Counted from the stretch's first letter, positions 38,419 through 52,802 are shown. The stretch: 64,000 bases of DNA from Monarcha castaneiventris obscurior (GCA_026261815.1 JAMPIT010000437.1:5778001-5842000); one strand, 5' to 3'. Numbers and translations are program-made. The notes: generated by a model from the letters alone, not told the origin.

Positions 38419-41036
38419 AATATTTTTTTTTAAATATCTGTGTTTATGAATTGGCACATTTTGCTTGGATGTAAAAATCTGGAAGCTGTGGCTAAAGTTA
38501 CATTTTATCCTTGCTGATGTATGAGTGCTACTGGTTTGAGGGATGCTTATAGGAAGGATAAGATGAGGCTGGTGAGAGTGCTGGGCTAATACCTGGAGCT
38601 TCTGAGTTATGGTCATGGATCTCACATAGTTCCTTTTGTGACAGCTTGGTTGACACATCTGCTCTGTTTCCTTTTGAAAACACCGATTTGTAGTTTTATC
38701 TTACTGTAGTTACTCTAGGAAGTTTTGTCAGCAAAAAGATTCTGCCTATTTGGATTTGTTACTTGCCAAGTGAAATAACATCTTGGATTATCTTGTTTTA
38801 TCCTGTTTACTGTCTTCACTGTCTGCTTTCCTTTGGCTTCTTTCTAAATATTTTGAGAGTGCACAAAAGGGCCATAATTTCTGTTTACTTTCCTAGCTGA
38901 GATAGTATAAATCTTAATAAATATTTCTGAAATACAAAAATTGCAGTTTCACTGATAATTGTATTATTGTTGTCTTCCTCCTTCTGAAAATATTATATAT
39001 TATTCCACTGATGCAGGGGGGTTTCCATCTTGGTTTGTTTCTTATTTAAAAGACATGTTGGTTTATGGCTTAGAACACTTACAGACTATAAAGGAACAGT
39101 TTGTGAACATCTTAATATTTAAACATGCCTCCTCTCCATGCTGAGTCCTGTGAGCCTCTGTTCTGGGGCTCTGTCCACTTCAAATTTGTTGCTGAGAAGC
39201 AAAATGAAGTAGGCAAGAAGAGGTCCTAACTTGCATGATACATGCTTTAACTTTTCCATGGGTGAATGAAAAGTACTAATGAATGGGGTTGCCTTCTCAA
39301 ATAGCTTAAAAACTCCATATTTAATATTATTTTCTCATTGCAACTTAGTAAAAGTAACTGTAATCGGAGAGAGGAATGGTTGTGACCTTTGAGGTTTTAT
39401 TTCATGAATGTCAATGTGTTGCTAACAAATTCATCAGATTGAAGGAAATTCAATGTTCCGGGAAAAACCACTGGTGTTATTCCCAGCAGCACATCTTCCA
39501 CTTTCCATTATGTTTCGGGGCAGTTTTCTTTTAAGAGTTCAGCAGAAATGAGGCCCACACACACTGTCCTCATCACAAGGGCTGGACCTTGGCTTTGGCA
39601 AAACTCCAAACTTCTACTGGAGCCAAAGAATTACTCTCTGCATAGTTTTACAGTCAGTTCTTTGAGATACCTCAGCACCGTTACAAAACTTGAGTTCTTC
39701 TGTTCTTCAAAAAGTCTTCCTGAAATGTCCTTAGACCTAGAGTTTTTGCCTAAAAGAGAAATTTTCTTATTTGTTTAGGCTACAGGTAAGTTGGTAGTGA
39801 TGTAACCTTCCTGACCTTCAATTCTACACACTTATCTCTAGTATTTAAACTAATGGAAGTAGAAAAAACTTTAAATGAGAAGTCACAGGTGGTGGCTGTT
39901 GCTGGGTTCAGCCATCAGAAAGTGATTTGATTGCTTGCATGGAAACTACAAGTCGCGTATTTTGAATATCCTGCAGTGGTTTGTGATTGCAAAATCATGA
40001 GAGTTCTCCTGTGAACAGGTATTTTTATAACAGCTACTCATAACCTGAATAATTTTCTTTCAAATGTGGCACATCCTTAGCAGAAAATTCCTATTATGTG
40101 TCACTTAATCAGGCTGAATTGCTAATACTGCCTCGATGCTGCTGCTTCATTGTATCTCATTTGTCTGTTTGGTTTGCTAGAAGTTGAAGCAAATAAAACC
40201 ATTAAGGTATTGCAGTCTGGCTACCAGCAGAGCTACAGCTCCACTTTGATGTTGACAAGGTTATTTGTAGAACAGCAAGACTCATTTTCTTTGACCACCT
40301 GTCATGTCCATTCATCATACAGCCATTGTATATGAGCCATCCAATTTGTGCTTTCTGGTAACAGTCTAAACAGCATTTGTGAGTAAAAATGTGAGCATTT
40401 GTGATCTGAAATCTACTTCAAAAACCTACTTAGTGCCATTGTGATGGATGGTACACTTTACTACTTCTCTATATTTCATCAGGCTGTGAAAAGGTGACAG
40501 TGTTTACCCATCACGGTGACAGGCAGGGCAGCTTACAGTTCTGGAGAGGGCTGTTGAGTCAGTTTTGAAATAGATATTGTAGCAGTTATGTAAATAATAT
40601 ATTGTAAGCCAGGTCAGCCTAAGGAAAGAATGACATACCTGAAATACATTTTTATTAAAACCTAAATATCAGCCACTTTTTTATAGAGCTTAAACCTTTT
40701 GTCTGCTTGATAAAAACAGGAAAGCTGCTCCGGCCAACAGAGTGCACATATAAATGGAAATTACATTGCTTCAAATTTATGCATTAAAGCAAAATGCATT
40801 GTCAGACGGTATCCAGCCAGTCTCCAAGTGAGGGTGGTGTGGTGAATCCGAATGTGCTGCTCCTGGCTCCTGGAGTGTGGGGATCCAGGAGCTGTGGGTG
40901 TGTGGCTGTCACTGGGGAGTGGAGGGGCTGTGTTGGGGAACCATCGGCAGGAGCTGATGAGAGGGGGCTGTGAACCCCCCGAAATCTGGCATCCCCTTTC
41001 AGTTCCAAGTGGTGTCAGTGTGGGCACACATCGTAT

Positions 41037-41055
41037 CCCATGTGTGACACATGGG
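41037..41055. repeat. 19-bp palindrome in a GC-rich patch
   Basis: CCCATGTGT at 41037-41045 is the reverse complement of 41047-41055 around a single central G. It sits in a locally GC-rich, C/G-skewed stretch (40800-41130). The centre contains GTGTGACAC, which resembles a T-box half-site, but the match is too short to claim binding. Confidence 0.6.
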
Positions 41056-41959
41056 GTGTGATCCCTGAGTTCAGTGAAAGGTAAGCAAGGGTGTGTTAGG
41101 GCTTGCAGGAGGCTGGGTGGCACTCGGGGCAATGCCCAGTTGGTTTCAATCAGTTCTGCTGAGTGCAGCAGCTTCAGGAAAAAACACGTCCACAATGTTT
41201 GTCTGCACCCTCCACTGTTTCTTTAGCAGTTGGAAATAGTCAGTCCTAGCAGATGTAATCGTTGGTGTGTTGGAATAACATTCAAGGACAGACTAATTAA
41301 AGCAAAATATAAATGGTATTTGCTTTGTATTCATGCGTTTTCTGAAATTATGTTTGTGTGACCTGAAGTTTTCCTCACTTTCCTTTCACCTTCAATTTAT
41401 TCACTCTTTACTTTATGGGAGTGTTAAGTGACTTTTTGCAACCTTAAATCTACTTTCATGCTTTAAACTGAGGTACTTGGTGTCCTCTGTTACGCATCAT
41501 CATCTCATCATCTCATGATATGCTACTCTGCCTCTTCTGGAATAATGCACCAAATTCCTGTTGGTTCCTTTGCTGGTCCTCTTTTCTGGTTTGGGATTTG
41601 TTTCTACCCTTGTGGATGCTCTCAGCAGGCCCAGCAGAACATCGTGTTTCTTTCCTGGACCTCATGCACTGTGTTGGTTCAGGAACCAGGAGAGGATGCA
41701 AGAGTAGTACTGGCATGTTCCTGAAATGGGGATGCACATGCAGGCAGGGATTTGGGGGTCTATGGACAGAAATAAATTCTGCCCATCTCTGAGACAGTTC
41801 TCCCAACACCCAACTGGGTCTCTCTTGTATTTTGGCCACTGTTCTGTCCCTGCTCCCTGACTGCTTGGACTCCTCTGCTGTCACCTCGCTTCCCTGCCAT
41901 CATCCACGTTCCTTGTTTCTACTGATTCCTCTGTTGCAGTGCCTGCTGATCTGAGGCAT

Positions 41960-42720
41960 TTATGCTCCCAGTCAGCCAGGGGTATCTTTGGCTAGTTTTG
42001 GAGGGGCTGCAGGGAGCAGACAAGTGGGAATGCTGCCTGCCTGCCTCTCCCCACACCATGCAGAAGAGATTCTCTGCATCTGCTGGTCACGTCCCTGCCT
42101 GCTCTGGTTCGTTTGTTTTGGTGACATTTTCTCAGCTAAATGAGAACCCACTGCAGAGATTAATGCAACCTGAGGCAATCTGGGAAGTGCAAGCCCATCT
42201 GTTAAGCTCACTCAGTCGTCTTCCCACCATTCTTCAATCTTGGCAAGATGGGAAATAAGGGAAGCAGGGCTCGGATTGCTGTCAGATCCTCTTTCAGAAG
42301 GAGAGGAGTTTGCTCACTTCTTACCCAATATCCCATTTTCTTATGGCTGCACTGAGATGTCTTCTCTCTCCCTCCATCCCCATCTTCCCAGTTGCTTTGC
42401 TCTGCAGGAAGATGGGAGTCTTCCTCTTCCCTCCTATGCCTGTTCCTCTAACCTTTCCTGCTCCTGCCAGGAGTGTGTCCTACTTGTGTGTCCCACAGTC
42501 CCCTCCCCTCTCAGGTTTATAGCCTTGTTTGCTGCCAGTACTGGCAGCTCTCTGTATTTCCAGCTCTGCATGAAAAGGTCTGGAGTTCCTCTGGAGGGGA
42601 CAGTACATCAGGAAGTCCTTGACCCCAAAGCTTGCTTTCATTTCATTCCGTCTCGTTGTGCTGGAAATGTGATTAGTGCACCCTTATTATCTTTTCTCTT
42701 CCCTCCAGCTAATCAGTGGT
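41960..42720. other. Pyrimidine-rich, locally GC-rich intronic patch
   Basis: Base use differs from the surrounding AT-rich intron, with long C/T-rich runs such as 42359-42390 and 42418-42470. Stop codons are scarce for this reason, which explains the 160-codon open frame at 42240-42722. No domain, signal peptide or splice framework supports coding. Confidence 0.6.
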
Positions 42721-45700
42721 AATTTCCTTAACAATATTTCAGAATTAAGATTGGTGTCAGCGGGTTGGTTTTAGAAAATTTTTAAATCTTCCCAGGTTAT
42801 TTTTATCCCCAGGCAAAATTTCTAAATGAGCCTTCTGCAGCGTGCTCACTCGCACATCTTGAATTCCAAAGGCAGAGAGTGCGTTTAATTTAGATTAAAT
42901 AATCACAGCATCTCTTCCTAAGTCTTTCAGTCATTTTTGATGGCACATTGGTGCAAAATACCAAGCTAGAGGGAATCTTGATACATGTGTGCATTTAATT
43001 CTTCTAGGCATGCCAAATTTAGTTCATTATTATCTTTATTAACATTTTTAAAGATTTCTTCTCTGAAGAGACATGCACTAGCTAAAATGAATCCCTAGCA
43101 ACTGAATCAGTTTTCCAGATGGTTAGGGCTATAGGTTGAATAACACATACACACAAATGAGAAGAGTCATGTGACTTTTTGGTAACATTTAGAAGTTTTA
43201 GAGCAGCTTTATTTATCTTTTATTTATAGAAGAGTTTCTCAGAAGCCTCTTCCACAAATAATCATAATTTAGACCATTGCTCTGCATACCAAGTAGGCAC
43301 AGCAAATTTTCAAGACAATCTCACTAAGAATATGGATTTTAGAATAGACTTGACCTTTAAGCAGAAAACAGCATTCAACATTAACTACAGCATAGCTGCC
43401 ACTCCATTATAATTACATATAGAAAGCTGTGAAATGCAATGTGAAGGTTATATAATTTAAAATTGCAGGCGAGGGCTCCAAAAGTGATCATTGAAGAGAT
43501 GTCCTGCAGAACATCCTGTCAGTTTTCTGGCATATATCACATAACCATTAATAAATAAAGTTGTACAGTTCCCTAAAAATAATAGTAGTTCCTCATGCAC
43601 AAAGCCACGATTAATATTGCTGGAAGATTTTTGTGTCATTGAAGGGCAGGGTTTCAAAGATGCAAGTGCTGCTGCTGCAGAGCCTTTTGCTGTTTTATAA
43701 TTGAGAGTCAATGCTGTCCTGATGTTTTACTAATAAAACGTTAGTAATGGCATTTTAGTAATAACACCATTAATAATAAATGAGAGTTTTTAAATGACAA
43801 AAAAGCAAAAGGTGAGGCATCATGGTATCTAGATACATAACAGATCACTGAGCACTTCCATGCCATTGCACAGAATCAGCTGAAGGCATTTCTTAGTAAA
43901 GCCTCTGTACAATATTAGAGAGGGAGCAATGTTGAACCAAAGCAATTATTTATATTCCAATTGCATGGTAGAAACTAAAGGGTGCAAACCCTGAGGGCTC
44001 GGGAAGAGTATTTACTGCTTTTTTTAGGTTTTAGTGCAAGCAAAATTCCTGTTGAAATAAATAGGAATTACATCATTTCTAAGCAGAGTTAAATTTTGTC
44101 TGTTAGTAGTCACTGTGAGAGAATAGCAGTGAAATTTGTGCAATTGCATGGATCTCCAAGGAATATTTTTTCTCTTTCATTTTTATTGTACAGTCAGAGC
44201 CACTGAGTTGCCATCACCTGTGCAGTTCAGTGCATACCTGGGATGGTACCCACCCAGTCAGGGGGTTTTTTTTCACCCCCACTCCTTGTTAATGGTGTTT
44301 GGTTCAAACCTCAAGACAAATGTAGTCAGTTCAAGTGGAAACCTTTCTGCCAAATCCCAAGTCGTGTTTTCCTTAGGCGGTGCCATCTTCTCTCTCTCTG
44401 TAATTTCTTCTTCATCTTCTTAGTAAATATGAACCTACCAATAACATACCTGGTTTTTTTTCTGGTTAATTTTATAAAAGCAATATTCTACTCAGAGGAG
44501 GAATTTTCAAGTAAAAAGCTTCTTGTGCTGTGAGCTCTTGGGATTGGGTTTTAGGGATCTTTCTCTTTTAAATTTCTCCAGTGTTCTGGAGGTTTAAAAC
44601 TGCCTAGAAGGAATCCTGCTTACACTGAAAAAAAGCAAAAATTTCCTTCAACAGTGGGACTATTAAGTAAATATCAACTTTTTAAAAATTGCTAGTATGA
44701 GAAAAACATCATAAGGAACAACTACAACTGATAGGGGAACAATAACACAATATTTTTGTATTTATATAATACTCAATCCTTGTCCCTAAAACTACTTACA
44801 TAACTTTGTTGTTTAAAAAAGTAGTTTCATGCATGAACAATAAAAAACTGCTTAAAATGCTGCTCAGTTCTCTGGTAGTTATGAGTGACTGTAAAATACA
44901 ATATTGATTAAACTATTGCTGCTTCTCTTTTTTTTAAGTTTCTTTTTGAGGAAGAGAAGCAAGTTCTAAAATCTCTTCAGGAACATTAGCAATACAAAAG
45001 CATCTGTAGCTGAAGTCAGATTACATTTTACTGAGCATAAACATCATGTGTGTTGGGAGGGTGGGCACAGGGCTCTGACCCTGGCAGTCTCTGGCATTTG
45101 GCGTCCATGAGGATATGGGTTACAATTGCTGTAATAAAATACGTTTTTAAAAGCCAAAAAATCACTCTTCTGCCATACCGTACTTGCTGATTTTTGAAAA
45201 TGGAGAAAAAAAAATCTAAGTAATGGTGGTGTCTTGTGAACTGGAACTGGCAGCTGAAAAGAATCAGCAGCAACTATTTTAATCTTCAATGCAGTGTGAT
45301 AAATCTTACCAGTTAAAGCCTCAGCAGTGTGTTTTATCTTAGGAGTTCTCTCTACCTACCAATACAACTTCTACAGTCACTACTGGACAACATTTTGTCA
45401 AAATCTTAGAACTTTCTTTCTTCTAATGTAATAATATGGGTTTATTGGATGCTTTGCTATGTCTCATTGTTAAAATACTTTTTAATATTTTGAAATGAAA
45501 GTAGCACTGAATATCCAAAACAAGTCTGAAGATTTCCTATCTGTGTTAGGATGTGGTGATATGAAGTACAAATATAGACTTCTGAGATGAGCACATGAAA
45601 GAGTGGAAGTAAGTTCCTCCTAAAAAAAAAATGTATAAGCATGCTTGGGAGGTTTTAAATGGAACCTAAACTAAGGATAAAGCTGTCATTATAAGAATAA

Positions 45701-46223
45701 TTTGGTGAGAACTGCAGTGTGTCTGACTTCTTTGTTAAGGAACTTTGGTATTAAAGAGCAAAGGATGTACCTCTCTAGAGAGTGCTTTGAGGAATGCTCT
45801 AAACCTAGACACAGCCTTGGTAGTAGGAAAGACCGAAAAATAAGAAGACCACTCTCAGAGGAAGCCCTTTGAAGCAAATAACTTTTGAAACCTTTCAGAG
45901 CAGGATGAAAAAAAAAAAATGTGCTGCTGTGATACAGCTGGTTGAAAAATATATATAAGGACTGAATTCTTAAAAATGTAAAAAAGAATGAAAAGCTAAA
46001 AAAACAAGGCCCAGGCAGTAACCATTGGCAGGTGTAAGTTTGGTGTCCAGGTGCTGTTGGCAGAAGTGCATTGGCTCTGTGTGTGAACGGCCTCTTCACT
46101 GGCTGGACTAAAATGTCCTGAGAAAAAACTTTTGTTCAGAAATTCCCTTTTAAATCTGTTTGGAAATACAGCACTTATGCTTCCACCTACCAATTGCAAT
46201 CCCAGGAGAGAAGTATCCCCTTA

Positions 46224-46241
46224 AAAATAAATAAATAAAAA
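46224..46241. repeat. (AAAT)n microsatellite
   Basis: Four units of AAAT/AATA followed by an A run; short low-complexity DNA. Confidence 0.75.
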
Positions 46242-48994
46242 ATAGTGCAAAGTAAATAAAGCTGAAAACACATTGGTCTTCTCTCTTAGACATTCTTAGG
46301 TTTTTATTCTGTCTGATGTGCTGTCTCTCCCACTAAATATAAATAAATCTCATGTCTAACCTCATGTAATGAATATTAGTTACAGTGTTTATCTCATTCA
46401 TTAAGAGGGCCTTAATGTGAATGAATCGTGAGCTGTATCAGTTTTGTTCTCACAATTATTTCTGGTGTTCCTGGGCTCTGCAGTTCAAAGGGAAGGTGCC
46501 TCATCCATCACCAGGGTGTGACTGGCCCAAGAGTAGGTGTGCGTGAGAAAGAAGATACTTGAAGGAATTTATCTTCCTTCCACTGAATTATGTTACCATA
46601 TAGAGTTAGTCCTGTCTGCTGCAAGATTCACTGCCTGGCTCTGGTGCCTTGGAGGGGCAGACAGAGGTGAATAAGGATGGAAGAGGTCTGGTAATGGCTA
46701 CAACTGCAGGAGAGCAAAGCTGCTTAAATATGCAAGAAAGCTCCTGCTGCGTTCTCATCCAAGAGGGATGTGTCTCCTGCTGCAGGGCAATGCTTGCCAG
46801 GCACGATCTTCACCTGGGGGATATTTTAGAGAATGACTTAGTACGAAAAACCTAGAAATTTTACAGTGCTGGAAAAAGAATTACTGCATCAGTTTTCGAA
46901 CAAAAATTTTACTCAAGAAAATTTTCTCGTGTTTTTGTCTGTGTTGCCCTTTTACTGCTAAGCCCCTTACGTCTTAAGGCTAAAGGAGAACATTATAATC
47001 ATGTAAAGTCACAAACTAAGATCTAGAATGAGAAATTATATCAGTATGGACAGTGTCAGGCTCAGGATTTGGAGGATAATACTGACTTTTTGAATTGAGA
47101 TCTTCCCCTGATGATCTTACTGCTGCTGTAGGGTTGCTCTGCCCGAAGTAAACACAATTGTTCAATTTTCCCTGCAGACCATGTAGATAATTTGTTCACA
47201 ATACTTGTGAAGTAGGTACCAAAAGTAAAGGCAACTGAAGAAATACAGAGGGAAACCCTTCTGCAGAAGTTACAAGTGGTGGATATTGCTAATGGTGACT
47301 GTTGTGTTTTCTTTGTCTCGTGATTTGAATTTAGCCTCGTGTTTATTAAAATCAAGGAAAGGCACCAGCGAATGCTGGAAGATGGATCATTGGGGAAATC
47401 TGTGGTTGAATCAGAATTTATGAGAGCACACACTGAGCTCCCTGGTTTCTAGTTTCCTTTTGTTGATTGTTCAGGATCTGGGGCAGGAAGGATCAGAACA
47501 GGCTAAGAGAGGGAGCTGAGCACAGATTTCTGTGGTAACTGATAGTTTTCTAACAATGTCCCTGACAGCTTTTATTGGGAATTGTACCATCAAGGGGTAT
47601 TACTACAATAATACTGAGTGCTTCTGTGCTCTGTGAAAGAGGCTGAGCTGGATTCCAGGCTGTGTGGAAGATGAGGGAAGCTCTGTCCAGATGCAGCTCC
47701 AGAGCTCTGGATGGGCTGCATTGATGGCAAAGCTTTTGCTTTAAGCAATAAAATCGATTATATGATGTCAGGGGAGCTTGCTCTTTCCTCCCATCAAGCT
47801 GTCCAGATTCCAGAGTCTCTTCAGACTTCCCTGTACGTTTTAGATGATGTAAACATTTTCCCAGCTTTTCTTTTGAGGTGCTACTGTAAAAGATGAGTGG
47901 TTTACTGTGATCCCTTCTAAAAAGAACCAAGTCCTGTCTTTGCATGGAATTTCCTCTTTTTCTCCAGGTTTTTCCATCCCTGCTGAGAGTGCATGAACCA
48001 AGTTCAAAATCTCTATGGGATTTCTGCCCACATTTAAGAGATGAATGTTCAAAATATCTGTGTGAAATTTGGCACAGTCCAGGAGAACCTTCACCCTAAT
48101 CTTTGGAAACACATGGGATAAAGGTGAACTGCTAATTTTGCTATAGGCAAAATTTTTAAAATGGTTAGCTGTTTATGAAAGAAAAGCCAAATGGTGCTGC
48201 CATGTAAAACCTTTAGATGACTGAGCAATGTAAGATGCAAATCAACTCCAAAATCTTGAGTGCACTTTTAAAAGCTAAATTTGAAAGCCTGAAACAGAAA
48301 AGAACTTTTTCTTCCCTGTACAGTTTTATTATCTGTGAGACACAAATGACACACTACATGTTTCTAGTAAAATTAGTCTGCTTCTGATATGTTAGGTGGT
48401 TGAAAATGAGAAAAATATTCCTGTTTAATCACAGAGATGAGCTGTTCTCAGGTACAGCTATATTTCTGTATCTATATACTTGTCCTGGTCAATCATTTGG
48501 GCCACTTGAATTTGATATTACTCAGGCACATTGCCTGTTTTTATTGGAGTCCTTTTCTTGTCATCTAAACATATTTTTAGAATGTTTTTTTCCCCAGTCC
48601 TTTTTTCACAGATGTAATTTAGAGACCTATAAATCTGTGCAATGACTCAAAACAACAGAATTCACAGGAGATGGGAAAGATGTCATTTTCCTTTTCACAA
48701 CTGCATATTTGCTTCTGCAAATTGTTTGCTCAAATGCTGCTTTAACACTCAGATTTGTGTTTGCATCATTACATGGTTGGGCATCTCCCTGATTATGTTC
48801 AAGTGGATGATGTTTGGCCAAGCAAGGGCTGTAAGTACTTGGTGAAAGAGCATTTATTATAATCTAGAAAATAGAGTTCTGCCTGGCATTTTTGAAAGTT
48901 CAAGTGTTCTCTTGATGCAGTGGATGACCTCCTCCTGTACATATGAGTGGTTGTTTTCCTTGTTGAGGTAGATGTCTGTTTTATTGTTATAAAT

Positions 48995-49237
48995 GTCTGG
49001 AATGTCCCTTTGGTCAGTGTGGGTCCCCTTTCTGGCTGTGTCTCCTCCCACCCTCCCAGGCACTCCCAGCTTACTCGGAGTAGGGAAAGCAGAAAAGGCC
49101 TTGGCTCTGTGCAAGCCCTGCTCAGCAATAACAAAAACATATCTATTATCACCCCTGTGTTCAGCACAAATCCAAAACACAGCCCCATAACAGCCACTGT
49201 GAAGAAAATTAATTCTACTCCAGCCAAAACCAGCGCA
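48995..49237 (-). mobile_element. Partial LTR of an avian ERVL-type endogenous retrovirus
   Basis: Read on the minus strand, the segment begins with TG at 49237 and runs CTGGTTTTGGCTGG, GTAGAATTAATTTTCTTCAC, GGGGCTGTGTTTTGGATTTG, TTATTGCTGAGCAGGGCTTG, CAAGGCCTTTTCTGC and CTGACCAAAGGGACATTCC. This is the order of the U3 part of a common avian ERVL-type LTR. The part that should carry the TATA region, poly(A) signal and terminal CA is missing, so this is a truncated, non-coding relic. The 142- and 162-codon minus-strand open frames here are translations of the LTR and its flank, not genes. The exact subfamily is not determined. Confidence 0.7.
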
Positions 49238-52200
49238 GTTCTGAATCATGAATTCCGACTTGGAAGAGTGAACATGGTAGGCTGTTTTCTGGATATTTTG
49301 TTTTGATGCAGCCAAACCAACTCTAAAATTTAAACAGTTGGACAAAGCTGAAACACCTATCTCTAAGGAATTAAAATATCAAATGTATTATGTTATAAAA
49401 TGAAATATTTTGATTTTACTTAGATTCTAAAGAGTTTACATGTAGTGTTTCAGTCCAGCTGACTCACATTCTGTCTTTGGTGGTGTTTGCATTGTTCTTA
49501 GGAGATGATATTTCAGACAGGAGATGCCTTTGCTTCTCTGGGTGTGTGGGTGTAACTCCTGTTTTGCTGTTGTTCACACTGAGCTCTGGGAGCTCCCCCA
49601 GCTCAGTCTGGTCCCTCTCCTGCCCAGATGAGGTGGGTCCATCCCTGCCACAGCTGTCCTGCAGAGTCTGCTTTTGTATAAAGTGCTTTTAGACACCTTC
49701 TGTGAGCTCCAGGCTTCTCTAAAGGCTTAATGCTTGTAGCTGCTCTAGGAGGGAATGCCTGGTTTTAATTCAGTGTGATATAAATGATAAAAAGGCCATT
49801 GAAGGAGGACACTGCGCCCTCTAGATGTCTTGTGTTCATTCTCTGTGTTTCAGAGAACCCAAGGAAACTTCCACTCAGCCTTGAGAATTTGTTGAGTTCA
49901 GACACAATGGGACTGGATTCTGTCATAAACCCCTTTCATTGAAAATTTTAAGGCCAAGTTTAAACCACACCATTATAATTTGCTGTGTACATATGTAGCT
50001 TATGATTTTTTTTTTTAAGATACCACATCACAGCTGAGTAATTCTGTTTTGTTTAGTTTATCCTCAGTCTATGTAATTTGTAAATGTATATTTGCATGAA
50101 TAATTACCTCTGAATAAGCTAAACCAAGCAGGCTGGCAAATACAGATTACTGTTTTTTCTTAGGAAAGTATGAGCAATGTGACTTCATGCTTTAGGGACA
50201 AATGCTACTAAACAACCTTGCAGTTAACTCTTGAAAACGGGGGGATATAAATAATACTAAACACATACAAGAAAGAATAATTAGGATTTAAAATTTTTTC
50301 ACTAGTGAAGTGACAAGCAATTAGCACTGCTTAATGGAAATCTGAAATAATATTTCTGATAATATTTTAGGCATCTAATGATCTCATGTCCTTCAGTTTG
50401 TTTTTTTTAGCAAAAGGTGCTGTTCTTAGAGATTCTAAAATAAGAAAATACCAGTTTTATGCATATGAAAATAATGATGTTTTATGTCAGAAACTTAAAA
50501 AGCTAGATTTGTGTTTATTATATAAAATATAGTAAGAAATTTAGAAGGAAAATATAGTTAGAAAAGGTGAAAAACACCTACCCTAATATGTTGTTTGGAT
50601 ATCTTGCTGGACATCATAAGTTAAGAAATAATATTTAAATACTAGTTTTGCCTTTTGGGAAACAGAGGATGTGATTGGGAACAGAGGTAGGAAGTATGAA
50701 AATTAAAATAAGGAAAAATAAAGTAGGGGGAAAAAAGGGAACTGAGCTGTGTCAGCTCAGATTTATTTGAGGCTCTGTGAGCATAAAATACAGAAGAGCT
50801 TCTGTTCTGTAGGCTGTAAAAAGGCTTCGATCTTGATTCAGTCTCCCTCAGAGCTGGTAGGAAAAAACCCCTGCAATAAAGTGTAAGAAGCAGGGAAGCA
50901 AACAAGTTTAACCTCAGTGTCTTTCCAAAAATGGTCCTGGAACAGCAAAAGCAACCTGTGGCAGCAGCTTCAGGAGAGCCCTGTCTGGATGGGGCTGTGT
51001 GAGGTGGACAGGTGGGACAGGGGGGAAGAGTGGACATAAAATGTGTCTGTGGCTGAACTCAGTCTGTGAGGCCAAACTCCATCAAACTGAGGTTAAGGGA
51101 CATCTTTTTTCTCCTGTTTTAGTATAAATTACAGTTTTAGCTGCCACTGTAATGCAGTGTGCAATTTTATGGAATAAAACCTAGACACAAAGAACCCTTT
51201 CTGACTGTAAGCTGCCACTGTGATTCATATTGTATTAAAATGCTCCGGAATTCTATTGTAGGAGCAGGAATATTGAAGCAAAGAAATGAAAGCCTCCATA
51301 GGTTTATGCTAGCAACCATGAAGAAAAGATGTCCCAAATCTGTTTAAAGAGCAGAGCTTGTAGGTAAAACACATAACAATACTGAAGTTCTCTGATTTAA
51401 ATCATCCCAGACATCATTGGTCAGAAGCATCTCTTACTCTTGTAACAGAGAAAAATCAGCTTCAGTTAATCCAGATATGTAATTATTTACTTTTTTTGGG
51501 CTCAGACAGGGTCTCTGTCCCTCTTTTTGCCTGGAACCAAGTGAAGGACAAAGGTTGAAAGACAACTTTGGATATTAACATTTCTGTAGGAATACAGTGA
51601 GTATATAAAAGATAGTTATGGCTGGGTATTTTGTCTCTGGTGTGCTCAGCAGTACCCTGGGGGAGCCTTGGGTGGTGGCAATCACAGGGAGACAGCTGTG
51701 GCTCCCTGATTATTGAAGGATGCTTTTGGCTGGAGTGGGAACAGCTCTGGTCAGAAAGCGTAACAGTTTACACCAACAAAAGATTTGGCAGAGCTCCCTT
51801 ATCTGCCCTTTTCTTTCTTCCTTTTCTCTAATTTTAAGATCAGCTAGTTCTGTATTTGCAGCTTTCTTCACGTTTGTTGATGTCCAGCTTTGATGTACAA
51901 CCAGCTTGAGTTTACTTTTATGCTCTGCTGAATGCTGCCTTCAGCCTCAATTTCAGAGCTGTGCAAATAAATTATAGCGATGTGTTTAATTAAAGTTCGC
52001 CTCATGTCCTGATTGCAGACTGTTGCCTTCTCAGATACAATTTGCAAATATATTTTGGAGTTTTATTTTAGGCAGGATGACTAGTTGAAGGTTATTTAAT
52101 TGTGATTGATTGTGCATTGGATGTTTCTGCTGCCTTTATTTTGTGAACAACCTGAAAATAGTAACTGAACATTGAAGGACAAATGAAGGGCATTGGCCTG

Positions 52201-52757
52201 GATGACAGGAGGGGATGTAGTGAGTCTGAACAGTGACGCAACTGAGGGTTGATGCTTCTAGAATTACATGTGTGCTTTTTGGAGAAATTGTCCTAAATCT
52301 CACGAATAAACAATATTTATTAATATTAAATATTTATTTTTCTTCACTAGTTAGATTTCTTTAGGGGATCTATTTCTGAAACCTCTTAGCGGGTAGGCAG
52401 GAACTGTGAATATGAGAATATGAGGAATATGAGCTTGACTGTGTCATTTTTATACCTGCAGCTTCCACAGTCCTGACCTCCCCTACAGTTTGTGCAGAAT
52501 CCATCCATTAATATGGGTCAGCAGCTTGGTATTTGATAAAATATATTCATCATTTGAGGTTACTGAACTGTGGCACTAACAACAGGTAGCATGAAGAGGA
52601 GAAGGTTTTTCACCACAGACATTGTGTGTGCTGCTTTGGGTTTGTTTTCTGCCAAGCTTTTAAGAGGTTGGTTTAAGAGCTGCTTTCTTACCTGCACTGA
52701 CTCCATCCTCACTTCGGTGGTTGTGAGAAACATCCCTTCCTGGGTGTACCACCTTTG

Positions 52758-52802
52758 AGTTTTGTGTTGGGTTTTGGTTTTGTTTTTTTCTGTGGGTTTT
52801 TG
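52758..52802. repeat. G/T-skewed low-complexity tract
   Basis: TTGTGTTGGGTTTTGGTTTT followed by T runs and GGGTTTTT. It matches the other G/T tracts in the window in composition. Confidence 0.6.

Noticed and set aside
39548..39790. Open frame followed by a strong donor (CAG then GTAAGTTGG near 39786), considered as an exon
   Set aside because: No convincing acceptor precedes it, and the translation resembles no NAALADL2 segment.
42240..42722. A 160-codon + strand open frame, among the longest in the window
   Set aside because: It lies in a pyrimidine-rich patch where stops are scarce, has no recognisable domain, and overlapping open frames occur in other phases of the same patch.
47550..48112. 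Two overlapping minus-strand open frames (131 and 90 codons), considered as a retroelement or pseudogene piece
   Set aside because: I could not match them to any retroelement or gene family; too weak to annotate.
48857..49345. A 162-codon minus-strand open frame, with an overlapping 142-codon frame at 48799-49227 whose start looks hydrophobic and membrane-like
   Set aside because: The underlying DNA matches the U3 region of an avian ERVL-type LTR, which does not encode protein; the frames are by-products of it.
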